This document shows positions 5,862 to 11,128 of a stretch of 11,854 bases of DNA, piece after piece. This DNA comes from an archaeon (GTDB lineage Archaea; Micrarchaeota; Micrarchaeia; Norongarragalinales; SBBD01): positions 1 through 11,854 of the forward strand of contig SBBD01000126.1 in the NCBI GenBank assembly GCA_005239845.1, read 5' to 3'. Made by a program: the position numbers and the translations under genes. Within the stretch, counting starts at the first letter, position 1. Each line of letters begins with the position of its first letter. Under the pieces are notes generated by a model. It saw only the letters and a program-made list of their open reading frames with translations, was not told the origin of the DNA and ran no database searches.

Positions 5862-5871
5862 TTTATATTTA
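5862..5871 (+). promoter_or_regulatory. Strong TATA box for the elongation-factor-like gene
   Basis: The ATTTATATTTATAGG context is the best archaeal TATA match in the window. A start near 5890-5893 leaves a leader of about 17 bases that carries a G-rich Shine-Dalgarno run (5897-5902). Confidence 0.65.
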
Positions 5872-5908
5872 TAGGCCAAAAAGCATAAAGGCCATTGGGG
5901 GGATGCGT

Positions 5909-6160
5909 ATGGAAAAGGAAGTGGGGCGCGTCGTCCACTATTTCGGCAAGCTCGGCGTGGCCGTCGTGGAGCTTTCGGGCGACTTGAAGGAAGGGGACGC
6001 CGTGCACGTGAAGGGCGCGCATACGGACTTCCAGCAGCGCGTGGAAAGCCTGCAGCTGGAACACGAAAACGTCCAGCAGGCAAAAGCGGGGCAGTCGGTA
6101 GGCTTGAAGGTCAAGGAGCCAGCGCACGAGCACAACGTCGTCTATAAAGTAGAGGCCTAG
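5909..6160 (+). CDS. Translation elongation factor-like beta-barrel protein
   Basis: The 83-residue protein (MEKEVGRVVHYFGKLGVAVVE...) matches the small standalone relatives of domain II of EF-Tu/EF-1A. It shows an opening EVGRVVHYFGKLGVAVVEL strand pair, a DLKEGDAVHVKG turn, the QQRVESLQLEHENVQQA stretch, and AKAGQSVGLKV, which is the typical EF-Tu domain II turn. There is no GTPase domain. Such proteins are common in archaea and some bacteria; their function is not established. The frame is open from 5822, but ATG 5909 is preferred. The G-run Shine-Dalgarno element (5897-5902) has a normal six-base spacing to it and touches the alternative ATG at 5903, and the TATA box at 5862-5871 excludes starts further upstream. 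It converges on the hydrolase gene. Confidence 0.8.
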   Translation: MEKEVGRVVHYFGKLGVAVVELSGDLKEGDAVHVKGAHTDFQQRVESLQLEHENVQQAKAGQSVGLKVKEPAHEHNVVYKVEA

Positions 6161-6223
6161 AAGAAACGGCCGGCGCAGCGAAGGCAGAACGCGAAAACAG
6201 CGCGCGGACAAAGGCAGAGGAGG

Positions 6224-7039
6224 CTATACGAATTCCTTCAAGAACGAGAGGATTTCGGCGAGGGCTTCCCTGGAACGGCGCTCTAACGAATGCGAGTCGC
6301 CTTCCAACAGCTTCAAACGCTTGGGTTCTTTCGCTAGAGCATAAGCGTCAACGCTTTCTTGGAAAGGGACCAATTCATCGAGGGTGCCATGCAGGAAAAG
6401 CTTGGGGCAGGAAAGGGCTTTGACGGCCGTTGCTACGTCGTAAGACAGTTGGTCTTTCTTGAACGCGTACTTCAAATCGAAAGAGTCGCCGAAGCCCTGG
6501 ATGGTTAAAACGCCGTTCTTTTCCCACGCTTCCACGTCCTTCCTTTCGTGGAACTTGTCGGGGTACTTGGAAAAGTACAAGGGCGCGGAAACGGCGACTA
6601 CCGCATCTACGCTAGTATTCGCAGCCACATCAGCCGCACCAGCAGGCGCGGCCAAGACCGGTTTGTGGGCGGTCTTTTTTTGGTGTCTTGACGCATACAA
6701 TTCCGCAACCGTTCCCCCCATGGAGTGTCCGATTAACGCCAGCTTGCCAAACGAATAGTTTTTTCGGAGGTAGCGAACGGCCATTTCAACATCCTCCAGT
6801 TCCTGCGTGACCGTCAGGTCCTCGATGCTTCCTTCGCTTTTGCCGTGGGCAAAAAAGTCGAACGTGAGCGCGAGGTAACCGGCCTGTTCAAGGAAATGCA
6901 TCCACCCCCGCTTGTTGGAGGAGAACCGGTAGCCCCGGAAGCCGTGCAGCACCACGACGGCGTTTTGGAAACGAGGGGGCTTGAAGAGCGTGCCTTGGAG
7001 GAGGCCGCCCGTGCCAGGAAAAGAGACTTTAAAGGGCAT
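6224..7039 (-). CDS. Alpha/beta hydrolase (serine esterase/lipase type)
   Basis: The 271-residue protein has the full alpha/beta-hydrolase layout. There is an HGFRG oxyanion segment (32-36), TFDFFAHGKSEG (59-70) after the third strand, and the nucleophile elbow GHSMGG with Ser106. The acid is Asp221 in LHGTLDELVPF and the His is His250 in EGDSHSLE. This arrangement suits an esterase, lipase or acyl hydrolase of the cytoplasm; the substrate is not predictable. There is no signal peptide. An Ala-rich, low-complexity stretch (about residues 121-142, with PVLAAPAGAADVAANTS) separates the nucleophile helix from the next strand and looks like a loop insertion or a reduced cap. The ATG at 7039 is supported by a TATA box about 25 bases upstream, which implies a leaderless mRNA. 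The gene lies 90 bp downstream of the ZIP gene on the same strand. Confidence 0.88.
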   Translation of the reverse strand: MPFKVSFPGTGGLLQGTLFKPPRFQNAVVVLHGFRGYRFSSNKRGWMHFLEQAGYLALTFDFFAHGKSEGSIEDLTVTQELEDVEMAVRYLRKNYSFGKLALIGHSMGGTVAELYASRHQKKTAHKPVLAAPAGAADVAANTSVDAVVAVSAPLYFSKYPDKFHERKDVEAWEKNGVLTIQGFGDSFDLKYAFKKDQLSYDVATAVKALSCPKLFLHGTLDELVPFQESVDAYALAKEPKRLKLLEGDSHSLERRSREALAEILSFLKEFV

Positions 7040-7060
7040 GGGAAGGGCAGTTCTAGAAAA

Positions 7061-7068
7061 AATATAAA
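7061..7068 (-). promoter_or_regulatory. TATA box for the hydrolase gene (leaderless)
   Basis: On the minus strand CTTTATATTTTTT is centred about 25 bases before the ATG at 7039. The palindrome TTCTAGAA (7051-7058) lies between box and start, where a bound protein could block initiation. Confidence 0.6.
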
Positions 7069-7129
7069 GAGAACGCTTCTGGCAGAGAACAACGAGAGAG
7101 AACGAAGGGAAATACGGCCTGCGGTTTGT

Positions 7130-7870
7130 TTATTCGGCAAACGTGATGAACCAGATGGCAAAGACGCCCAGCAAGATGAGGACGAACTGCACGAGCGATT
7201 TCTTGAGGTCCACTTCCTTCTGGAACTCGGGAAGCAGGCCCGCGGTGGCAATGTAGGTGAACATGCCTCCCGTAAACGCCAACACGACGGAGCTCAAACC
7301 CGCGATGGCAGCGGAAAAGTAGTAGAAGGCCACGGCGCCCAAGACGGCGAACAGGGCGCCGAGGAGATTGAAGAACAGGGCTTTCTTGCGGGAAAACCCG
7401 CTGTAAAGAAGCAGCCCGAAGTCCCCGATTTCTTGCGGGATTTCGTGCAGCACCACGGCAACCGTAGTCGCGATGCCCACGTCTACTCCAGCAAGGAAGC
7501 TGGCGGAGATGGCGACGCCGTCAAAGAAGTTGTGGACGCTGTCCCCCGCGAGGTTGAGGTAGGCGAGCGGCTTTTCCACGGCCCGGTGTTTACCGCGGTG
7601 ATGGTGGTGCCAATGGATCAGCTTTTCCAATGCGAAGAATGCGAGGATGCCCACCAGTGCATAGAGGAAAACCGAGGAAACCGGGAGCTCCTCGCTGGCT
7701 TCCGGCAGCAAATCTAGGAAGGCGGCGCCCAACAGCGTGCCCGTGGCGAACGCGATGAGCATGAAGAGGAGCCGGTCCATCGTCTTTTGCTTAAACGGCA
7801 GGACGAGCACTCCGGCCAGGGAAATCAAACCAACCACAAGCGCCGCTCCCACGATCCACTCCAGAACCAT
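7130..7870 (-). CDS. ZIP-family divalent metal transporter
   Basis: The 246-residue protein has about eight membrane helices and both ZIP metal-site motifs: HNFFDG (113-118, fourth helix) and HEIPQE (142-147, fifth helix). These bind the transported ion in known ZIP structures. A His-rich loop, HWHHHHRGKH (86-95), between helices 3 and 4 is the usual cytoplasmic metal sensor or collector. ZIP proteins bring zinc, iron, manganese or related ions into the cytoplasm; the pattern here is closest to the broad ZupT/GufA/ZIP-like group and does not fix the metal. The ATG at 7870 is supported by a TATTAATA box about 24 bases upstream. The gene is divergent from a NikR-like regulator, which is likely to control it. 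The hydrolase gene follows on the same strand but has its own promoter. Confidence 0.93.
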   Translation of the reverse strand: MVLEWIVGAALVVGLISLAGVLVLPFKQKTMDRLLFMLIAFATGTLLGAAFLDLLPEASEELPVSSVFLYALVGILAFFALEKLIHWHHHHRGKHRAVEKPLAYLNLAGDSVHNFFDGVAISASFLAGVDVGIATTVAVVLHEIPQEIGDFGLLLYSGFSRKKALFFNLLGALFAVLGAVAFYYFSAAIAGLSSVVLAFTGGMFTYIATAGLLPEFQKEVDLKKSLVQFVLILLGVFAIWFITFAE

Positions 7871-7890
7871 GTAGAGGCAAAGGAAAGGAA

Positions 7891-7898
7891 TATTAATA
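7891..7898 (-). promoter_or_regulatory. TATA box for the ZIP gene
   Basis: TATTAATA ends 21 bases before the ZIP ATG (minus strand), predicting a leaderless or nearly leaderless mRNA. The 83-bp region between ZIP and the regulator also holds TTCTAGAA (7905-7912), which could be an operator. Confidence 0.55.
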
Positions 7899-7912
7899 AG
7901 TTTTTTCTAGAA

Positions 7913-7920
7913 AGTTAATA
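7913..7920 (+). promoter_or_regulatory. Possible TATA box for the NikR-like regulator
   Basis: AGTTAATA lies 34-41 bases before the ATG at 7954, allowing a leader of about ten bases. A GGGGGCGGG run (7937-7945) could act as a weak Shine-Dalgarno element. The box abuts the possible TTCTAGAA operator, so autoregulation is plausible. Confidence 0.35.
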
Positions 7921-7953
7921 GTATTCACTTGAAAAAGGGGGCGGGTTATTAAG

Positions 7954-8340
7954 ATGGCGGAAATCGTGAGCGTTTCCTTACCTTCGGGGCTCGTGAAGGA
8001 GGTGAGCCGCATGCAGAAGCGGCTGCAGTTCCGCAACCGCTCCGAACTTTTTAGGGCGAGTTTGGAGGCGCTGAACGCGGAGAACGAGGAAGTGGACGAG
8101 CTGAAGGGGAACGTGTCCGGCGTGCTGTCCGCCATGCACGAAGAACCCAACGAACCGCAAGTCGTAAAGCTGCGTCACGAGTTTCACGACATTGTCATCA
8201 CGGCCATGCACCACGAGTTCAAGCGCGCGTGCGTCGAACTGTTCCTCCTGGAAGGCCCTGCGGACCGCGTGAAGGAAATGTATTACGCGTACAAGCGGCA
8301 CCCGAAGACGAAGTACGTGCGGCTGCTGGCGGAATCGTGA
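7954..8340 (+). CDS. NikR-like metal-responsive ribbon-helix-helix regulator
   Basis: The 128-residue protein has the two-part NikR layout. A ribbon-helix-helix DNA-binding domain (IVSVSLPSGLVKEVSRMQKR then NRSELFRASLEAL, residues 4-40) precedes an ACT-like C-terminal domain (about 68-125). In E. coli NikR nickel is bound by His87, His89 and Cys95 of one subunit and His76 of another. Aligned by eye, His75, His87 and Cys93 are kept. The region around E. coli His87 reads MHHEFKRAC with one residue fewer, so the fourth ligand is either His86 or lost. The usual HVH spacing is thus altered, and the metal may not be nickel. It is divergent from the ZIP gene with 83 bp between the starts, which suggests that it represses ZIP when metal is plentiful. 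It could also be a metal-blind CopG-type relative. Confidence 0.82.
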   Translation: MAEIVSVSLPSGLVKEVSRMQKRLQFRNRSELFRASLEALNAENEEVDELKGNVSGVLSAMHEEPNEPQVVKLRHEFHDIVITAMHHEFKRACVELFLLEGPADRVKEMYYAYKRHPKTKYVRLLAES

Positions 8341-8400
8341 AATCAGGGGGCTTTGCCCCCGATACCCCCGTTGCGCTCGGCGGCTGCTCCCCGCCCTCTC
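8341..8400. repeat. GC-rich double-hairpin element after the NikR-like gene
   Basis: Directly after the regulator stop lie two perfect hairpins: GGGGGC-TTT-GCCCCC (8346-8360) and GGCGG-CTGCTCC-CCGCC (8379-8395). They are joined by a C-rich stretch with ACCCCC and GCGCTCGG. Compact GC-rich elements of this look are often dispersed repeats at gene ends, but only one copy is present here, so that is an inference. It could instead aid termination, though no T-run follows. The remaining 180 bp up to 8581 hold no convincing gene. Confidence 0.4.
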
Positions 8401-8526
8401 GGAATCAGGCAGGAGTTTCCAGGCCGTCACTAAAAAGAGGGAAGGCGGCAGGAGGACAGCGAACGGATGCAAACGCAGGACGTTTGGAAGAACAGGATTT
8501 CCTTTTGGAAAGCGCCGACCAGAACG

Positions 8527-8536
8527 CTTTTAAAAC
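8527..8536 (+). promoter_or_regulatory. TATA box for the CuA lipoprotein gene
   Basis: CTTTTAAAAC predicts a start near 8558 and a leader of about 24 bases. The leader holds a strong GGGGGGTG Shine-Dalgarno element (8569-8576), with normal spacing to the ATG at 8582. Confidence 0.45.
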
Positions 8537-8581
8537 GCGGAAGAGAATATTGGATGCACAATAAGCAAGGGGGGTGTAAGC

Positions 8582-9067
8582 ATGGACGTGAAGATGGTCG
8601 GACTGCTTTTGGTAGGATTGCTGTTGCTTGGGTGCACGACACAAACGCCGCCTTCCACGACGGCGACGCCTCAAGGGACGGCTACCGTGGCGGCTACGGT
8701 GGATGAGAACGTCCCGCCCTTGCCTCCGGACAATACTTTGGAGAGCACGGCAACCCCGAACGCCGAGACGGCTACGCCTCCCGGCACCGTGCCGACCAAG
8801 GAGTTCACGGTGACTGCAAAGACTTGGGAATTCCAGCCTTCCACGATTACGGTGAAGCAGGGCGACCGCGTCAAGCTCAAGATCACGAGCGTGGACGTGA
8901 ACCACGGCTTCAACCTGCCCGAGTTCAACGTGAAAGCGAACCTACAACCGAACCAGGAAGCGACGGTGGAGTTCACGGCCAGCAAGAAAGGGACGTTCAA
9001 CTTCTTCTGCGACGTGTTCTGCGGCGAAGGGCACCAGAATATGAAGGGGCAACTAACCGTCGAGTAA
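8582..9067 (+). CDS. Lipoprotein with cupredoxin domain and CuA-type copper site
   Basis: The 161-residue protein begins with a lipoprotein signal: LLLVGLLLLGC, with the lipid-anchored Cys at 18. A flexible Thr/Pro/Ala-rich linker (19-72) is a likely site of O-glycosylation or a spacer from the membrane. The cupredoxin fold follows (73-161). Its first ligand is His108 in DVNHGFNLPE. The C-terminal loop carries CDVFCGEGHQNM (143-154), the exact C-x3-C-x3-H-x2-M spacing of the binuclear CuA centre of cytochrome oxidase subunit II (Cys143, Cys147, His151, Met154). The residue whose main-chain oxygen completes the site in oxidases (Glu) is Phe here. The two N-terminal transmembrane helices of true CoxB are absent. 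The probable role is extracellular electron transfer or copper handling. No oxidase gene is nearby. A T-rich terminator follows. Confidence 0.87.
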   Translation: MDVKMVGLLLVGLLLLGCTTQTPPSTTATPQGTATVAATVDENVPPLPPDNTLESTATPNAETATPPGTVPTKEFTVTAKTWEFQPSTITVKQGDRVKLKITSVDVNHGFNLPEFNVKANLQPNQEATVEFTASKKGTFNFFCDVFCGEGHQNMKGQLTVE

Positions 9068-9097
9068 TTTTCTCCTCTTTTCCTGTTGTTTTTTCAA
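9068..9097 (+). terminator. T-rich terminator after the CuA lipoprotein gene
   Basis: Right after the stop come several T-runs (ATTTTCTCC, CTTTTCC, GTTGTTTTTTC), the usual archaeal termination signal. Confidence 0.55.
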
Positions 9098-9120
9098 GCG
9101 ATTCTAGCGGATGCTTGAAA
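9092..9120. promoter_or_regulatory. Inverted repeat upstream of the pyrG promoter
   Basis: TTTCAAGC (9092-9099) pairs perfectly with GCTTGAAA (9113-9120) around 13 bases. It lies just before the pyrG TATA box (9132-9139). It may be a terminator stem for the preceding gene, since its left arm overlaps the T-run, or a regulator site for pyrG. Confidence 0.35.
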
Positions 9121-9131
9121 GGCAAGGTAAA

Positions 9132-9139
9132 GTATTATT
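9132..9139 (+). promoter_or_regulatory. TATA box for pyrG
   Basis: GTATTATTAACC predicts a start near 9163. The leader then has a long purine Shine-Dalgarno element (GGGGAGGAG, 9176-9184) immediately before ATG 9186. This excludes the ATG at 9111, which lies upstream of the promoter. Confidence 0.6.
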
Positions 9140-9185
9140 AACCGGTTGTGTCCCTAACTTGTCTTTCGTTTTTTCGGGGAGGAGA

Positions 9186-10790
9186 ATGAAGTTCGTCTTC
9201 GTGACCGGAGGCGTGTTGAGTTCGCTCGGAAAGGGCGTGCTCACGGCATCCCTTTCCCGCCTGCTCAAGCTGAACGGCCTGCGCGTCAGCTGCATGAAAA
9301 TAGACCCTTACTTGAACTGCGATGCGGGCACCTTGAACCCCTACGAGCACGGCGAAGTGTTCGTCACGCAGGACGGCTTCGAATGCGACTTGGACGTCGG
9401 CAACTACGAGCGTTTTTTGGACATTTTCGCCGTGAAAGAGCAGAATTTGATGATGGGCAGCGTGTACAAGGCCGTGATAGAGAAGGAGCGCAAAGGCGAG
9501 TTTTTGGGAAACACAATCCAACTCATTCCGCACGCGACGAACGAAATCAAGAAAAGGATCCGGCACGCGGCGGAAGTGACGAAAGCGGACGTGTTGTTGG
9601 TGGAAATCGGGGGCACAGTGGGCGATATCGAGAGCGAAGTCGTTTTGGAAGCGGCGAGGCAGATGCGGTTCGAGAACGGCGAAGAGCCTTCCGTCTTGTT
9701 CGTGCACTTGGCGCTCGTGCCCAAAATCATCACGAACGAGCAGAAGACGAAGCCCATGCAGCACAGCGTGAAGGCGTTGCTGGCGCGCGGAATTACTCCG
9801 GACATTTTAGTGGCCAGAAGCGGCGACGCGTTGCTGGAAAGCACGAAGAAGAAGATTGCGCTGATGTGCAACGTGTTACAGGATTCCGTGTTCTCTTCAC
9901 CCGACCAGAAAAACATCTATAATCTGCCTTCCGAACTCGGAAAACAGGGGGTGGAAGCGGTTTTTGCGAAAAAGTTGGGGGTCAAGGTCAAGGACGGGAA
10001 GGAGGACCCGTGGCAGAAGATTCTGGAAAGGCAGGAGCGTTCGAATGTGAGAAGAAAGATTGCAGTCATTGGCAAGTACGCGCAGACCACGAAGGACACG
10101 TACATGAGCGTCTTCGAGGCGTTGAACCATGCCCTCGCGGCAAACGAAGCGAAAGGGGAAACAACGCTAGTCAATTCCGAAAATATTGAGAAGGGAAAGG
10201 AGGATTTGAATGGGTATGACGCGTTCGTCGTTCCCGGCGGGTTTGGGGGCAGGGGCACGGAAGGCAAGATGAAAGCCATCCAGTTTGCGAGGGAAAACAA
10301 AATACCGTTTCTGGGGCTGTGCTACGGCTTGCAGCTTGCGGTGATTGAGTATGCACGAAATGTTTTGGGGTTGAAGGGCGCGAATTCCACGGAAATCGAT
10401 GAGAAGACCCCGCACCCGGTCATTGATTTGCTGCCGGAGCAGAGGACGGTGGAGGAAAAAGGGGCCACGATGCGGCTGGGGGCGTACCACGTAAGCGTCA
10501 AGCCGGGCACGCTGGCCGCGAAAGTGTACGAGAAGGAAATGAAGGAAGGGCACGTGTTCAAGAGGTTCCGGCACCGTTACGAGGTAAACCCGGACTATGC
10601 GGGAAAGTTGGAAGAGGCCGGGTTCGTGTTTTCAGGAAAGGACCCGAAACGGGACATCAAGAAGATCGGGGAACTGCCGCAAAAAACGCATCCGTACTTC
10701 ATCGGGACGCAATACCACCCCGAATTCGACTCGCGCTTGGAACGGCCGGAGCCCTTGTTTTATGGGTTGGTAAAGGCCACGCTGAAATAG
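9186..10790 (+). CDS. pyrG: CTP synthase
   Basis: The 534-residue protein is full length for the family and makes CTP from UTP with ATP and glutamine, in pyrimidine synthesis. The synthase domain (1-270) opens with TGGVLSSLGKGVLTASL, followed by KIDPYLNCDAGTLNPYEHGEVFV (38-60), VGNYERF (71-77) and LLVEIGGTVGDIES (137-150). The glutamine amidotransferase domain (about 290-534) has the nucleophile Cys379 in FLGLCYGLQ, the catalytic pair His511 and Glu513 in YHPEF, and an oxyanion PGGFGGRG (350-357). Small departures from the usual consensus, NPYEHGE instead of SPFQHGE type and VGNYERF instead of GHYERF, are conservative. The frame extends upstream to 9111, but the TATA box and Shine-Dalgarno element fix ATG 9186. 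It stands alone and ends before a hairpin with T-run. Product level may be tuned by nucleotides, but no attenuator is evident. Confidence 0.98.
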   Translation: MKFVFVTGGVLSSLGKGVLTASLSRLLKLNGLRVSCMKIDPYLNCDAGTLNPYEHGEVFVTQDGFECDLDVGNYERFLDIFAVKEQNLMMGSVYKAVIEKERKGEFLGNTIQLIPHATNEIKKRIRHAAEVTKADVLLVEIGGTVGDIESEVVLEAARQMRFENGEEPSVLFVHLALVPKIITNEQKTKPMQHSVKALLARGITPDILVARSGDALLESTKKKIALMCNVLQDSVFSSPDQKNIYNLPSELGKQGVEAVFAKKLGVKVKDGKEDPWQKILERQERSNVRRKIAVIGKYAQTTKDTYMSVFEALNHALAANEAKGETTLVNSENIEKGKEDLNGYDAFVVPGGFGGRGTEGKMKAIQFARENKIPFLGLCYGLQLAVIEYARNVLGLKGANSTEIDEKTPHPVIDLLPEQRTVEEKGATMRLGAYHVSVKPGTLAAKVYEKEMKEGHVFKRFRHRYEVNPDYAGKLEEAGFVFSGKDPKRDIKKIGELPQKTHPYFIGTQYHPEFDSRLERPEPLFYGLVKATLK

Positions 10791-10800
10791 CCAGCAGAAA

Positions 10801-10818
10801 CACGCCGCGTGGCTTTTT
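10801..10818 (+). terminator. Hairpin plus T-run after pyrG
   Basis: CACG-CCG-CGTG (10801-10811) is followed by GC and five T residues, 11 bases after the pyrG stop codon. Confidence 0.45.
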
Positions 10819-10866
10819 CCGCGTCTAGCATACCCCATGCAAAGCTCTCCGAATATGCCCCCGTGT

Positions 10867-10875
10867 TTTATAAAA
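10867..10875 (+). promoter_or_regulatory. TATA box upstream of the small ORF and mcm
   Basis: GTTTTATAAAAATC is a good TATA match. A start near 10895-10900 would give a leader of about 27 bases, with AGGAG (10912-10916) eight bases before ATG 10925. Confidence 0.5.
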
Positions 10876-10924
10876 ATCACTGGAAACGAGGCTTGCGGGG
10901 GAATAAAAGCAAGGAGAACAGGGA

Positions 10925-11092
10925 ATGCAACAGGAGCTGCTGGACATGAAGGGAAATTTGAATCCGGAAGAAGGTTTATTAAGCGAGATTCGAGCGGGGG
11001 TATGCTGCAGCTGCGGGTTGAACCGGCGGTATTCGGGGCGAGGCACGCAGGGAAACGGCGCGCTTCGCCCCGCTTCTAATCACCAAGGGTAA
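10925..11092 (+). CDS. Possible 55-residue small protein with a Cys cluster
   Basis: This ORF is too short for routine gene calling. It starts MQQELLDMKGNLNPEEGLLS, has a CCSC cluster at residues 27-30, and ends in a Gly/Arg/Asn-rich tail (NRRYSGRGTQGNG). Support comes from signals rather than homology: a good TATA box at 10867-10875, a Shine-Dalgarno AGGAG at ideal spacing, and a position 36 bp before mcm, which lacks an obvious box of its own. The N-terminal half reads like a real protein. The second half uses mixed codons and contains most of a strong hairpin (11034-11072), so an RNA function or a leader peptide is an alternative. No family is recognised. Confidence 0.38.
   Translation: MQQELLDMKGNLNPEEGLLSEIRAGVCCSCGLNRRYSGRGTQGNGALRPASNHQG
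10975..10982 (+). promoter_or_regulatory. Possible second TATA box before mcm
   Basis: GGTTTATTAAGCG contains the same 10-mer TTATTAAGCG as the tRNA-Glu promoter (2789-2798). If used, transcription would begin near 11005-11008. It would give either a structured leader of about 120 bases for mcm or a short RNA. It lies inside the possible 55-residue ORF. Confidence 0.35.
11034..11072 (+). other. Strong 15-bp-stem hairpin before mcm
   Basis: Arms 11034-11048 and 11058-11072 pair at 14 of 15 positions (one A-C mismatch, one G-T pair) around a nine-base loop AGGGAAACG. The outer part CGGGGCGA/TCGCCCCG is perfect. It lies 57 bases before the mcm ATG and has no T-run after it, so it is not a plain terminator. 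It may be a leader structure or part of a small RNA. I could not fold it into a tRNA, nor find C/D-box motifs. Confidence 0.55.
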
Positions 11093-11128
11093 CAGGAAAC
11101 ACTCAAATTCGCAACTACGTGAGATCGT

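Noticed and set aside
6845..7717. 290-codon plus-strand ORF across the hydrolase and ZIP genes
   Set aside because: Its charged low-complexity composition is typical of the antisense of GC-rich genes, and it crosses two well-supported genes.
7943..7953. GGGTTATTAAG directly before the NikR-like ATG, identical to part of the tRNA-Glu promoter
   Set aside because: As a TATA box it would start transcription inside the gene and remove the DNA-binding domain; probably chance.
8467..8706. 79-codon ORF overlapping the start of the CuA lipoprotein gene
   Set aside because: AGGAGG lies upstream, but the product has no domain, overlaps a well-supported gene by 125 bp and becomes Gly/Arg/His-rich there, as shadow frames do.
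9111..9185. Upstream start for CTP synthase
   Set aside because: It lies before the TATA box and adds residues absent from the family; the ATG at 9186 has a strong Shine-Dalgarno element.
10993..11074. tRNA-like acceptor stem AGCGGGG/CCCCGCT enclosing about 80 bases
   Set aside because: No D arm, anticodon arm or canonical T loop (TTCRA) can be placed; the interior forms a different hairpin.
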